This document shows, piece after piece, positions 41,345-51,632 of a stretch of 64,000 nt of DNA (position 1 is the stretch's first letter; each line of letters starts with the position of its first letter). Source of the DNA: Vombatus ursinus (lineage: Eukaryota > Chordata > Mammalia > Diprotodontia > Vombatidae); contig NW_020940358.1 of assembly GCF_900497805.2 (NCBI RefSeq), forward strand, positions 23,162,200 through 23,226,199, read 5' to 3'. The notes under the pieces were generated by a model. The model searched no databases. It was not told the DNA's origin and was given only the letters and a program-made list of their open reading frames with translations. Made by a program: the position numbers and the translations under genes.

Positions 41345-41800
41345 GAAACAAATTTGTTAGTATCTTTTGTTTTTACTATCACCTACATTTCCAGCATCTC
41401 TCTCCCTCTCCCTCATCCAAAGAGCTGTCTTTTATGAAAAAAGAATTCAAAAAGAGGAGAAAATGTTCTGTAAAACTAACTAATGCATCATCTAAATCTG
41501 CTTGTGTTGTAATTAGTGTTCCACATCTAAAGTCTACCTCAGCAAAGAAAGGAGAGAAGAAATTCTTTGAGCTCGAGTTCTATCATTATAATTTCATAAC
41601 ATCAAGTTTCATTTGCTTGGCTCTTGTTTTTTCTATTTTCATTGTCATAGTCATCATACAAGTTATTCTCCTGCTTTTGATTACTTCACTTTACACCAAT
41701 TCATTTAAGTCTTGCCATACATTCCTATATCCAGCATATTCCTCATTTCTTACAATTCAGTAATGTTCTATTACATTCCAGTACTGTGATAACTTCTTTT
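41345..41800 (-). mobile_element. L1 LINE 3' fragment, separate subfamily
   Basis: CTAACTAATGCATCATCTAA, CATTATAATTTCATAACATC, TCATTGTCATAGTCATCATA, TTACACCAATTCATTTAAGT. Closest in this window to 49830-50270. Confidence 0.75.
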
Positions 41801-41934
41801 TGCCCAATGCAAAATTCTCGAGAACCATCAACTGAGACATGGAGGGACTAGGATCTGTATTGGTGAAGAGAGAACTGACAGGGACAAAATCATAGATCCT
41901 CAAAGTGTTAACATATGCATAACTATCTGTGTTT

Positions 41935-42052
41935 GTCTTATCCCCCAATAGATTTTGAACTGTATGAGGGTAGGTATCTTATGTAAACTTTGTATTTCTA
42001 TCGGTACCGAGGACAGAGCTCTCTAGGCACTTAAAAAATTATTGAATCAATG
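41935..42052 (+). mobile_element. L2 3' tip
   Basis: CAATAGATTTTGAACTGTAT and CTAGGCACTTAAAAAATTAT then TGAATCAATGAC. Confidence 0.65.
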
Positions 42053-42054
42053 AC

Positions 42055-42310
42055 TAACCACAATTCCAAAGGACTTATGACGAAACACAGTACCCAGCTA
42101 CCCACCCTTGATAGATGATAGACTCAGAGTGCAGATTAAGACATATTTTTCTAGACATAGCCAATGAAGGAATTTGTTGTGTTTGGCTATACATGTTTAT
42201 AATGAATTTTGTTTTTCTTGCTTTCTCAATGGGGGAAGGGAGAGGAAGGAGAAGTGAGAGAAAGAGAATGTGGACTTGAAAAGAAAATAGCATTTAATTT
42301 TTAAAAATTG
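42055..42310 (+). mobile_element. L1 3' UTR fragment, plus strand
   Basis: GGCTATACATGTTTATAATG, TTTTGTTTTTCTTGCTTTCT, CAATGGGGGAAGGGAGAGG, GCATTTAATTTTTAAAAATT: the sense end of a marsupial-type L1 3' UTR. Confidence 0.7.
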
Positions 42311-42527
42311 TTGATTTTGCAAATTATATTACAAGGTAGAATGTGTAGTGGCATAAGAGCAGTAGATATGAAGTATTATGTGCTCAAAGACCACAGAATC
42401 ACAGACTCACAGACTTAGTCTTAGAACTTCAGAATTGGGAAGGACCTCAGAGGTCCTCTAATCTGTACCTGAATAAGAATCCCTTCTGCAGCAAACACAA
42501 GTGGTCATCCATCTTTATTTAAAAACT

Positions 42528-42562
42528 CTGTGTGTGTGTGTGTGTGTGTGCGCGCGCGCGCG
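42528..42562. repeat. (TG)n(CG)n repeat
   Basis: TGTGTGTGTGTG then CGCGCGCGCGCG. Alternating purine-pyrimidine including pure CG, a classic Z-DNA-prone composition. Confidence 0.95.
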
Positions 42563-42734
42563 TGCGCATTAGAGTAGGACATGGTATCTACCTCCCAAGG
42601 CAGCCTATTTCATTTTGACATAGTTCTAATTGTTAGGAAAGTTTTCCTGGCATTGAAACTAAATTTGCTTGGCAACTTCTGCTCATTACTCTTAATTTAT
42701 CCCTAAGGGGCCATACAGAACCAGCCTAATCCTT

Positions 42735-42865
42735 ATTGCCTGTGTGACCTTGGGCAAGTAATTTAACTTCTCTGGGCTTTCATTTCCATATCTATAAAAT
42801 GATAGTTGGACTAATTGTCTCTAAGTTCCCTTCTTGCTCTTAATCTATGAACTTATTTTCTTTCT
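42735..42865 (+). mobile_element. MIR-family SINE inside CR1
   Basis: CTTATTGCCTGTGTGACCTT, GGGCAAGTAATTTAACTTCT, CTAAGTTCCCTTCTTGCTCT. Confidence 0.8.
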
Positions 42866-43440
42866 TCCACAGGACAGCCCTTGAAATACTTAAATATCGC
42901 TATTGTGTCTTCTCCTGAGTCTTCACTTGTCTAGGCTAAACATTTCCAGTTTCTTCAACTAAGTTTCATATGGCATTGACTCAAGGTCCTTCACTATCCT
43001 ACTTACCCACTTTTGGACATCTTCCAGCTAATCAGTATTCTCTTTAAAATGTGACTTACCAAACTAAATACAGTACTAAAGATGTGGTGGGACCAGAGCA
43101 AAATATAGTAGGATACCTCATTCTAGGAAACTATGACTTAATGTAGTCCAAGATTGTGTTAATGCTTCTTTGGCTGCCATATCACATTGCCAACTCATAA
43201 TGAATTTTCAGTTCACTACCTCCCCCCTCACCCCAGATTTTTCTTCTGACAAACCACTGTCTAATCACATCTTCCCCATCTTTTACTTGTGATGGTGATT
43301 TTTTGAACCCAAGTGTAAGACTTTACATTTTTTCCTATTAGATTTCATCTTATTTAATTCAGATCAGTGTTCTAGCTTGTCAAGAGCTTTGTGGATCCTG
43401 CCTGACATCCAGTACATTAGAGAAGTGGTGTAATTGCAGG

Positions 43441-43930
43441 AAGCATCTCCTTCTGGGCAATGGACATTGACTCAGGAATTACTGAATTATTGAGCTCATG
43501 AGGTTACCACTAGATCTGGAAATATCCATTTCTCAATATTGCTATTTGTGACCTGAGTTTAGAGAAGGAAGCACAGAATAGAAGAAGGAACCAGGGATAT
43601 GAGGCACAGACTTAGGCTCACCTCTTCAAGTACATGTGTCTGCTGCACTGTGTTTGTAGCTGCCATGGCCACTAAGATGGGGTGGAGGTAGAGATGAGAA
43701 ATCCTCCTCTTTTTGCTAGAAGTCTTAGGGAAAGGTTGCTTGAGTCCAAGTGACACATTCAAAAGAGAGACCACTTCAAAAAAGAGTGGAAGCTACCTCT
43801 CCTCACTTCTTGCAACTCCTAGAATGGGTGGGTCTTCCTGGTTCAGCTGCCAATTCTCTTTGACCTTGACCCCAATCACAGAAACCAATAAAGGATTTCT
43901 GTTATCACCTCAAAGTACATTATCTTTCAA
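43441..43930. other. No recognised feature
   Basis: Unassigned. ACCAATAAAGGATTTCTG near 43883 contains AATAAA and could be the end of a transcribed unit or an LTR, but nothing else supports either reading. Confidence 0.4.
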
Positions 43931-43932
43931 TA

Positions 43933-44245
43933 ATGTCAGTCAGTCAATAAGCACTTATTAAGCAGTAACTATATGTCTGGGATACAAAGAAAGGCAAAAG
44001 ACAGCCCTGCCCTTGAGGAGCTCACAATCTAATGAGGGAGATAGCAAGCAAACTATATACAGTCTATATGCAGGATAAATTGGCAATAATCAATAGAGCA
44101 GACGGCTACAATTAAGGATAGGGAAAGGTTTCCTGTAGAAGATAGGATTTTAGCTGGAACTTGAAGGAAGCCAGGAGGAGAAGATAAAGAGGGACAGCAT
44201 TCCAGGCATGGGGGACAACTAGTGAAAACGACCAGAGCTGAGCTG
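43933..44245 (-). mobile_element. L2 LINE 3' end
   Basis: GTCAGTCAGTCAATAAGCAC, CTTGAGGAGCTCACAATCTA, GGAAAGGTTTCCTGTAGAAG, GCATTCCAGGCATGGGGGAC. A well-preserved antisense copy. Confidence 0.9.
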
Positions 44246-44269
44246 GAGCACATGTAAATCTCCACAGCA

Positions 44270-44630
44270 CCTCAATATATATACAATGTCATTGCCCTTG
44301 TTACACTCTCCTGAGAAAACTTTGAAGTCATATAGGTAGTAAGTGTCAGAGGCTGGATTTAAAACCAGGTTCTTTGACTCTGGAGCCAGTGATCTTTCTA
44401 CCATACCATATTGTCTTCTCCATGCTTGATAAATGTTTGTTGAATTAATCAAATAACCTTGTGTGGTAAGTGGTATAAAGATTATCTTCATTTTGCAGAT
44501 GAGGAAAATGAGACTCAGACAAAAGAAGTAGCTTATCCAAGTGGTAGAGCCATTGCTTAGTTCTGAATCTTAGTTCTGAAAATTGAAGGCAAGTTCTCTT
44601 TACTCTCAGCCATGCATTTCACATTAATTT
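44270..44630 (-). mobile_element. Two MIR-family SINEs
   Basis: 44270-44425: GTCATATAGGTAGTAAGTGT, TCTTTGACTCTGGAGCCAGT. 44460-44630: TTCATTTTGCAGATGAGGAA. An L2-like tip (TGATAAATGTTTGTTGAATT) lies between. Confidence 0.75.
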
Positions 44631-44792
44631 CATTGTACCATTAATTTCACATTAATAATAACATAATGCCCAATCAAGCATATGTATAATGAACAAATGC
44701 TCTATGACTACAAAGTTCTTTTACTACATCATCTTATTTGGGAGATGATGCAAGTATGATTTACTTCAATACATCAAGGATTGAGAATTCCT

Positions 44793-45060
44793 TGAGGCAA
44801 CTAGGTGACATGGTACATAGAACAGTAGACAAGGAGTCAAGACCTGAGTTCAAATGCAGCCTCAAGGCACTTAATAGCTGTGCAACCCTGGACGAATCAC
44901 TTAACCTGCTTGCCTGTTTTCTTATCTATAAAATGAAGATAGTAATAACACCTACTTCCTGGAGCTGTTGTGAAGATAAAAAGAGATAATATTTGTAAAG
45001 GGCTCTGTAAACATGAAAGCATTATATAAATGACAATAATAATTATTATTATTAGTGTAG
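44793..45060 (+). mobile_element. tRNA-headed CORE-SINE, near full length
   Basis: AGGCAACTAGGTGACATGGT, GACCTGAGTTCAAATGCAGC, TTTTCTTATCTATAAAATGA, GGAGCTGTTGTGAAGATAAA, GCATTATATAAATGACAATA. Confidence 0.85.
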
Positions 45061-45299
45061 GTCATGCCTTTCCTGATTCGATCATGGCCCTTCCACACTT
45101 TAGCAGTCTTCTTTATGAGTCACTTTAGCCAAAAGCTTCATTGTCTTATGGCCAAACTTCTAGAGATGAATGTCTCTGGACTTAGCTAGGCTAATCTCTG
45201 GATAACCAATACAACCTATTACCAACTTCTACTCTAAGCCTTTCCAGAGTTGTGCCTCACTGTCATAGCCTTCAAAAACCCAGGTCACTATCACTCAAT

Positions 45300-45480
45300 G
45301 AGGAGGCACTGGAGGAGGACTTTTAATGGAGTGCTGAAAATAGCTTTATCCCCATTTTTACAGATGATGAAACTGAAATCCAAAGAGACTTGCTCAAGGC
45401 TGCACAGGTAGTACACGGCAGAGCCAAGAGCTGGACCCAGGTCCTCTTGCTCAAAGTGCAGTGCTCTCTCCCACTACACA
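45300..45480 (-). mobile_element. MIR-family SINE
   Basis: TTACAGATGATGAAACTGAA, TCAAGGCTGCACAGGTAGTA, GGACCCAGGTCCTCTTGCTC. Confidence 0.8.
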
Positions 45481-45525
45481 TCAAGCTGAAAAATAATAAA
45501 TGCATTTCAATACATGCGTGAATTG

Positions 45526-45675
45526 ATGTTCTCTCAAATGTAGGCATTTTCTCCATGGGTGTAAGTTATTATAGATTGAATGCTCATATGTACGAGGGAC
45601 ACAGAATAAAAGAATGATCAAAATGATGGGTGGCTGTGGGTGGAGTTAATCCAGGCTAGTCTTCTTGTAGGTAGT
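45526..45675 (+). repeat. Inverted repeat II, left arm
   Basis: About 150 bases, matching the reverse complement of 46846-46993 at roughly 90 percent by eye. Shared blocks: TTTTCTCCATGGGTGTAA, TTATTATAGATTGAATGCTC, ACAGAATAAAAGAATGATCA, GGTGGAGTTAATCCAGG. No family recognised. Confidence 0.9.
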
Positions 45676-45943
45676 ATATTTTGAGCTAAAAGACAGAAGA
45701 TGTAGACCTTATTTTCCATATCTTTGAAAGAGAAAGTCAGCAAATCTGGCAATCATACTGAGAGGAATAAGCTGTGTTCTTAAGGGCCCAAGAAGAAGCC
45801 AAAGGAAATGGTGAATGAAAGGCAAGGGAAGACTCAATTAGTCTCTCACTTATAATATTTTCACTATTTCTCTTGGTGAATTGTTCCTAAATGTGACCAT
45901 TTAACTCTCTTGTTTGTTTGCTGCTGCTTATACAGATGAGGTG

Positions 45944-46006
45944 AACATGCCCTACATTAAATGGAAAGACCCTGTTGGGGTAGACACAGACTCTATCAGG
46001 GTCAGT
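45944..46006 (+). repeat. Degenerate minisatellite island
   Basis: ATGGAAAGACCCTGTTGGGG and TAGACACAGACTCTATCAGG share the (T)AGACCCTaTgGaGG theme of 46735-47265. Confidence 0.5.
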
Positions 46007-46735
46007 TAGTTGGTCAGTCAACAAGCATTTTTTTTCTCTTTTTTTATAGTTTTTTTTTATAATAACAAGTATTTATTAGCATCCATTACATTCCAGTCAC
46101 TATGCTAAGTGTTGGAGACAACATGGAAACAATTATGTAAAAACAAGATAAAGGACAGGACTTCTGCGACTATGTAACTCAATTCAACAGATATTTGTTG
46201 AGTGCTTACTAGCAGGAAGGCACTGTGCTAGGCTCTAAGAATATAAACGCACAAATGAAATAGTCCTTGACTTCCAAGAGCTTAGATTTCTATTGGAGAG
46301 TTAGAATACAAACACAGAAAAGCATGGCCTGGAACCTGTGATTTTACTGATAGAGTAGACTCCCAGACAGGAGACTCCCTCAACTGATGCAAATTTACAA
46401 CTTCCAGTTTTATTGCGCGTTGCCTGGGGCACTAGATTGTTAGGTAGCTCACCCAGGGTCACACAGCTAGTAGGCCCAGTCTGAACCTAGCTTGTAGCAT
46501 GCAATATGAAGATAAGCATAGTACAATATGAATTGAGGAGGGAAAGACTAATAAGAACTAGGAGGATCAGGAAAGGCTTCAAAGAGGAGGTGACACCTGA
46601 GATGACCTTGAAGGAAGACAAAAATTCAGAAAGACAAAGTTGGGGTCAGAGGGCATTCCAGGTATAGGGAGTGGTATGTGCAAATACATAGGATACAGCA
46701 TTTTGTTTGACAACTGATGTGACTGAGAAGGCAAG
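46005..46735 (-). mobile_element. L2 3' fragments with a CORE-SINE
   Basis: L2 copies: GTTGGTCAGTCAACAAGCAT with CACTATGCTAAGTGTTGGAG (46005-46180); ATATTTGTTGAGTGCTTACT with GGCACTGTGCTAGGCTC (46183-46325); and GGGCATTCCAGGTATAGG (46500-46735). The CORE-SINE (46326-46495) has AACCTGTGATTTTACTGATA and GCTCACCCAGGGTCACACAG. Confidence 0.75.
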
Positions 46736-47265
46736 AGGCTGAAGGTTTATGGACAAGGAATAAACCCTACTGTGGAGGCCAGTCCTGTAGAGTAGCTGGA
46801 TCTGATGAGGAAAGATGGACCTTGTGAAAGGGATACATACCAGACCTACCCACAAGAAGACTTTCCTGGATTAACTCCACCCATCGTCACCTGCCATTTT
46901 GATCATTCTTTTATTCTGTGTCCCTTGTACAAATGAGCATTCAATCTATAATAATTTACACCCATGGAGAAAATCCTATATTTGAGAGAACATGGGACAG
47001 AGGAGGGAGGACATTTTGGATGGATGAACAGATACTGTCATAAAGGTAGATAGACCCTATGGAGGGACACAGATCTTATGATGATGGATGGAAAGGTCCT
47101 ATTGTGGAAGCAGACCTTATGGAGCACACAAGCACAGAAGTAGGTAAACCCTAAAGGGGAGGGCGTATTGTAAGAAGAGGAAAGAGCCTACAAAGGGTAA
47201 ACCCTCTAAGGAAGAAAACAGACAGACCCTAGGAGTAAGCAGGACCTACACTGGGTAGACGCTAG
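46735..47265 (+). repeat. Degenerate minisatellite-like region
   Basis: Irregular recurrences of a (T)AGACCCTATGGAGG-like unit: ATAAACCCTACTGTGGAGG, AGATAGACCCTATGGAGGGA, AAGGTCCTATTGTGGAAGC, GTAAACCCTAAAGGGGAGGG, GTAAACCCTCTAAGG, AGACCCTAGGAGTAAGC. Spacing is uneven. The right arm of inverted repeat II lies within it. Confidence 0.5.
46846..46993 (-). repeat. Inverted repeat II, right arm
   Basis: Reverse complement of 45526-45675. The spacer between arms is about 1,170 bases. About 14 mismatches and one small indel by eye. Confidence 0.9.
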
Positions 47266-47271
47266 GGACTG

Positions 47272-47298
47272 GGGCTGGGGCTGGAGCTGGGGCTGGTG
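47272..47298. repeat. (GGGGCT)n short tandem
   Basis: Four to five GGGGCTG/GGAGCTG units adjoin the minisatellite-like region. Confidence 0.85.
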
Positions 47299-47299
47299 G

Positions 47300-47805
47300 A
47301 CAGATATACCCCACCCTGTCCCCTAGAACTAAGAAAGCTGCTGTGTTTGTTTTCCCTCTTCTGTGAGCAAGAACAATCTCACTTATGGAAAATTGACTCC
47401 TCACAGTTTCAGGTGAATGAATACACTCAGCCCATGAAGGTCTCTTTAATATTTAACTTGAATGAACAGAAGCTGTAGTTGGAAACCCAAATGGGAAGCC
47501 AGAAAGCATGCTGGAGTATTTAGCTTGGGCACTGCTGTGGAGGCTGGGAAGTTGAGAGCATAACCATCTCAAGCAGCTCTGTGAACATGGAAGGTGGAAA
47601 GGGGGAAAGGAACAGACACATTCTTCTTCAGCTGCAAGATCTGCTCCCCCAGCTCCTACACAGAGAGTCCTAGGGCTTAGTATTTTATACTTGTCTTCAA
47701 GAGACAGGAGGAGAGGAGAGATGGCAGGAAAGGCAGGGAAATCAGAACCACAGGTTAAGATGCACACTTCAGTTTATACTTGACCGATCTGGTCACTCAT
47801 TTGCC
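47300..47805. other. No recognised feature
   Basis: About 500 bases, GC-richer than average for the window. No named repeat and no persuasive exon. Confidence 0.45.
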
Positions 47806-47807
47806 TC

Positions 47808-48150
47808 TTGTTCTTTCTTCCTCTTTCTATTTGTGTGCCTTCTCATTCTGTTATCTCTCTCCTCTTCACTCTATATTCCTTCTCTCTTCCTTTTTTTTCC
47901 TATCTGTCTGTACCATCTCCCTGTTATCTGTCTTTTCTTTCATTCTCTTCCCCACTCTCTCCCTATCCTTTCTCTTTTATTCTCTCTTCTCTCCCTTAAA
48001 TCCCTCAGTCTCTTTGCCTATCCTTTTCTTCTATTCTTCTCATCTCTTTTCATTTACTCTTTGTTTTCTTGCTGTATTTCTCCCATTTACTCTCCCCTCC
48101 CCTTCTCTCTCTCTCTCTCTCTCTCTCCCCTCTCTCTCTTCGTTCTCTCT
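47808..48150. repeat. Polypyrimidine tract (TCTC/TTCC)n
   Basis: About 340 bases dominated by C and T. Three overlapping Ser/Leu/Phe frames of 60-177 codons here are composition artefacts. Confidence 0.93.
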
Positions 48151-48640
48151 CTCCTCAGTGCCTTTGATGTGTTTCGACTTGTTGCTGTGTTTTTCCATAG
48201 TAAACTCTTGTCCCATTGCCAGTACATTATGTTCCTGGTAAGACCCATGACGTCAAATGGTAACTGGCCAGGGGCCAAGGAATGTTGCTGGGAAGGAATG
48301 AATGAATGGACTTTCAATTCACATTGTAGTGCTCTGCTCCCTCTCTTGGATCATTTACAGAATTGAGCTTTTTGATGAAAGTGGTTTCAGTGGGAAGAAT
48401 TTTTTTTAGTCTGTTAGCTCAGAGGGCTGATGTGTGAACAGCCTTAAGTAACCAAAGTGTGAAGAGAGTATAGAGAAAGGCTTGGAACTGGCTGGTTAAT
48501 CTGGTTTGGATCGCTGGGAATGATATTTAGAATGGTATCAGAAGAAGGAAATGTCGTTAGCATCCAGAAGCCCAAGTTGCAAAGACAGTTTCCAATTTAC
48601 CCTTGCATATAAGGTCAGTGTGTAACCCTGCCTTATTTAT
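48151..48640. other. Unassigned sequence with a perfect CRE octamer
   Basis: No repeat recognised. TGACGTCA, the palindromic cAMP-response element, lies at 48248-48255. Whether it is functional cannot be judged. One octamer is expected by chance about once per 65 kb, more rarely in CpG-poor DNA. Confidence 0.45.
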
Positions 48641-48649
48641 TCAAATAAT

Positions 48650-49060
48650 CATATTCTACACCAGACTAGCTCTTCACAGTCTACTAAGCACTTTCCACGT
48701 ACATTACCTGATTTGATCCTCACAATAAGCCCCAAAAGACTGGAATTCATTATCCATATTTTAATAATAATAACTCATATGTCTATAGACTTTACAATTT
48801 GCAAAGCACTTTCCTCACAAGAAGCAAGTGAGGCACCAGGAACAGAAGTGATTGGCATAAGATCACACAACTAAATATCAGAGACAAGATTAGAAATCAG
48901 GTCTGTCCTGACTTTAAGCCAAAAGATCTTTCCATTACACCACAGTGCCCTATTTTAGAGAGGATGAACCTGGGACTCAGGAAGGAGGCAAGGGCTAATC
49001 GATATCACACCCAGGACTCTAACCGGGTCTCTTGATTCTAGTGCTGCTAGATGTTGTCAT
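48650..49060 (-). mobile_element. MIR/THER-like SINE fragments
   Basis: TGATTTGATCCTCACAATAA, TTACAATTTGCAAAGCACTT, TTGGCATAAGATCACACAAC, then a further copy at 48956 with GATATCACACCCAGGACTC. Confidence 0.75.
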
Positions 49061-49199
49061 CTATGCATTCTCACCCTGTTTATCTTCATCATTGTTTACC
49101 GGCTTCAGCGCTAGGCACTAGGAGGACAGCGCCTGTGTCTGTGAATCTTTCTGCACAGGCCCTAGTATGATGACGTGCTTTAAAGAATAATAAAATGTT

Positions 49200-49425
49200 G
49201 AGACTTGAAAGGGTTTCAGGGATTGTCTAGTCCAGGGCCACACACGTGGCCTACAGGCAGTAGGTTCCTCACCCCTGGCTACTCCAACGCTTTAATTTTA
49301 CAGATGTGGAAATAAGATCAGAGTGGTTAAGTGACTTGCCCATGGTCACACAGTTAACAAGCAACAGAGGCAGTACTCAACTCAAATCTTCTCACTTCTA
49401 GGTCAGCGCTCTCTATATCCTATAA
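49200..49425 (-). mobile_element. MIR-family SINE carrying a MITE scrap
   Basis: GGGTTTCAGGGATTGTCTAG and TTTTACAGATGTGGAAATAA with AAGTGACTTGCCCATGGTCA. A 45-base hAT-type MITE remnant at 49233-49277 splits it. Confidence 0.8.
49233..49277 (-). mobile_element. hAT-type MITE, terminal remnant
   Basis: GCAGTAGGTTCCTCACCCCTG-like right terminus, with CAGGGCCACACACGTGGCC at the left. Only both edges remain. The flanking octamers GTCTAGTC and GCTACTCC match at 5 of 8. Confidence 0.65.
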
Positions 49426-49445
49426 AAGTTAATTTGTGAGAATGA

Positions 49446-49478
49446 CCTACTTCCCCAATTCCCCATTGGGGAAGTAGG
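49446..49478. repeat. Perfect 14-bp hairpin
   Basis: CCTACTTCCCCAAT, a TCCCC loop, then ATTGGGGAAGTAGG. With one bulged G the stem extends through GA/TC outside. Not inside any repeat I recognise. Confidence 0.9.
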
Positions 49479-49479
49479 G

Positions 49480-49825
49480 TCCTTCAATTCTTTCCCCGCC
49501 CCTTTATGTTGGCAGTTCAATTTGTTAATCGTGTTCCATGTTTGTTTTCTAAGACAGGCCATAATTCATTGCATATTTCTGAGATAATATTTTTCCCAAG
49601 GGACTTACGGCACATGGGAAATGTTGAATAACTTAATCATCAGCTTTCTGTAGGTCACGGTTTTCTAAATGTTTTTAAAGTCCTTAAATCCTTAAATTCA
49701 GATTTAAAAAATCACTAGAACCTTGGTTAAGCACTTATGATTTAATAATTGATAATTAATAGACTTTTTAAGCTGAAAGAAAATTTAAAGATTGTCTAGT
49801 CCTACCACCTCATTTAAAAAATATT
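49480..49825. other. No recognised feature
   Basis: AT-rich sequence following the hairpin. No repeat family named. Confidence 0.45.
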
Positions 49826-49829
49826 CCTA

Positions 49830-50400
49830 TCTTTTTTTATGTCACCTACATTTCTCAGGATAATCCTTCCCTTCTTTTTCCAGAGAGTCAGAAAAAAGTT
49901 CAGCAAAGCTAACCAACACATCACCTATGCAGTGTTTCACTTCCATAATCCCTCACCTCCATCTCTCCCCTCTGTAAAAGAAGAGAAGTGAATCCTTATC
50001 TGTCTTCTGTGGATCCAAACTTGGTCATTACAATTTCACAGCATTGAGTTTTGGTCATCTTTGTTGTTCTTTCCATTTACATGGTTATAGTCATCGTGCA
50101 TATCGTTTGCCTGATTCTATTTATTTTACGTCGGTTCACATGGTATTTCCTATGCTTCTCCATATTCATTATATCCATTGTTTCTTATAGAAAAGCAATA
50201 TTCCATTATGTTTATATATCACCATTTATTTAGCACTTTTCTAATCAATGGGCATTTGTTTTCCAACATCTTTATTTTGTAAATGGGGAAACTAAGGCCC
50301 AGGGATGTGAAATTACTTGCCTGAGGTCACACAGAGAGTTAATGGCAGAGTTGGGACTTGGACACAGGCCTCCTGATTCCAATGCTCTTTCTTCTCCACC
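49830..50400 (-). mobile_element. L1 3' fragment then MIR-family SINE
   Basis: L1 (49830-50270): AGCTAACCAACACATCACCT, TTACATGGTTATAGTCATCG, TCATTATATCCATTGTTTCT. MIR (50275-50400): AATGGGGAAACTAAGGCCCA, GCCTGAGGTCACACAGAGAG. Confidence 0.78.
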
Positions 50401-50429
50401 ACAAATAATACTTATTTCAATAATTCAAG

Positions 50430-50640
50430 GATCTGAGATCCTACCCACATGGGTGCTCCCTCCACTGATGCAGATAGAGGTCATTTCATACACTAATAAA
50501 TAGTCTTCAAGAAATGCTGTGGTTGAAGAGTTTATCACATTGTGATCAACCTTGTAACAAATTTCTCTGATTTACTGAGCTAAACTAGTCCTTGGACACC
50601 AAGCACATATTAGTGCTAAATAAATGCTTGTTTAATCACT
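50430..50640 (+). mobile_element. Unclassified repeat with an L2-like tail
   Basis: CACATGGGTGCTCCCTCCAC and CTTCAAGAAATGCTGTGGTT, ending TAGTGCTAAATAAATGCTTG. The tail suggests an L2-dependent SINE. The body is not one I can name. Confidence 0.45.
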
Positions 50641-50734
50641 AACAGATCCTTTTCATCACTGGTCCTGTGCACAAAGTCTTTCCAGGTATGACTTGCATTC
50701 CATTGGCAGAGCCTTCAAGAATCCAGGATAAGAG

Positions 50735-50965
50735 TAGTAAGAACTCATTTCCATAGCTCAAAGGTTGATATTTACCTTCCCCACAACTCTATGAGGTAGA
50801 TGGAATAAGTACTGTTATTCCCATTTTATGTATGGAAAACTGAGGCTTTCCCTAGACAGAGAAAGTGACTTACCCTTCCTCATGTAGCTAATAAGGATTG
50901 AGTTCCAAGAAGGGTCTCTTTGGATTCCAGGTATAGCACTATTTCCACTGTGCAGCAAAAGGCTG
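50735..50965 (-). mobile_element. MIR/THER-like SINE
   Basis: CCCACAACTCTATGAGGTAG, TTATTCCCATTTTATGTATG, GAAAACTGAGGCTTTCCC. Confidence 0.75.
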
Positions 50966-51037
50966 CAGAGTCAGACCATAAATAATAATACCACAAAATT
51001 TTTACTGGTTTATGGTCAGTGATCAATATTTAACGAG

Positions 51038-51040
<3 letters not shown>

Positions 51041-51077
<37 letters not shown>

Positions 51078-51192
51078 TTACAAGTTCCTTTAAGGTGGGA
51101 ACTGTCTTTTTGCCCCCTTTTTTTGTATCTCCAGCACTTAGCACAGTCCCTGGCACATAGTAGGTACTTAATAAATGTTTATTGATTAATTG
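51041..51192 (+). mobile_element. (CAT)n microsatellite then L2 3' tip
   Basis: Twelve CAT units at 51041-51077. Then TTAAGGTGGGAACTGTCTTT, TTGTATCTCCAGCACTTAGC, CACATAGTAGGTACTTAATA (L2 sense terminus). Confidence 0.88.
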
Positions 51193-51329
51193 GTCATGAA
51201 ATAAATATTTGGATAATAGAGTGGAGAATAGAGCTGGTAATAAAAGTTTTTTCTGCCCTTTTTAAATAGTATTCTTTCTCCAGGCTGCAGTCAAACAAAT
51301 GCAATGCCTTTTATGCCTGTAGTTGGCAA

Positions 51330-51590
51330 AACTTGCCAATAATAGAGCTGTCCCCAAATGGTATGGATTGTCTCATGAGAGTCTTTCGTGCACTTCTTCA
51401 AGCAGACCCAGCGGCCCACTTGTTAAAGATGTGGAACATCTAGTACATCGAGCACATCATACATCTAGGAGGTGGTCAGACTATATGACCTTTTTTTTTT
51501 TTTTTTTTTTTTGGCAGCTGTTGTGTTTGTTTCTTGTGTGACTTCTGGAAACCCTGTCAGCTCTGGAATTCTTTGATTCCATGAACTTGT
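51330..51590 (+). mobile_element. L3/CR1 3' end interrupted by a T22 run
   Basis: AATAATAGAGCTGTCCCCAA, GGATTGTCTCATGAGAGTCT, CTTCTTCAAGCAGACCC and ending GTCAGCTCTGGAATTCTTTG. A T22 run at 51491-51512 plus about 35 bases is inserted before the last block. Confidence 0.7.
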
Positions 51591-51632
51591 ACCAATTTTC
51601 TGGATTAGTTGTTGATTGAGAATCTATAGGGA

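Larger units (their letters stand above)
42395..43440 (-). mobile_element. CR1/L3-like LINE, 1 kb
   Basis: AATTGGGAAGGACCTCAGAG, AAGGCAGCCTATTTCATTTT, CTTGAAATACTTAAATATCG, AGGCTAAACATTTCCAGTTT, CATATGGCATTGACTCAAGG, ACTAAATACAGTACTAAAGA, CTTTGGCTGCCATATCACAT, GACTTTACATTTTTTCCTAT. Interrupted by TG/CG repeats (42528-42562) and a MIR (42735-42865). Confidence 0.8.

Noticed and set aside
48248-48255. CRE octamer as a promoter
   Set aside because: A single TGACGTCA with no TATA, CpG island or exon nearby is not enough to call a promoter; noted only in the feature list.
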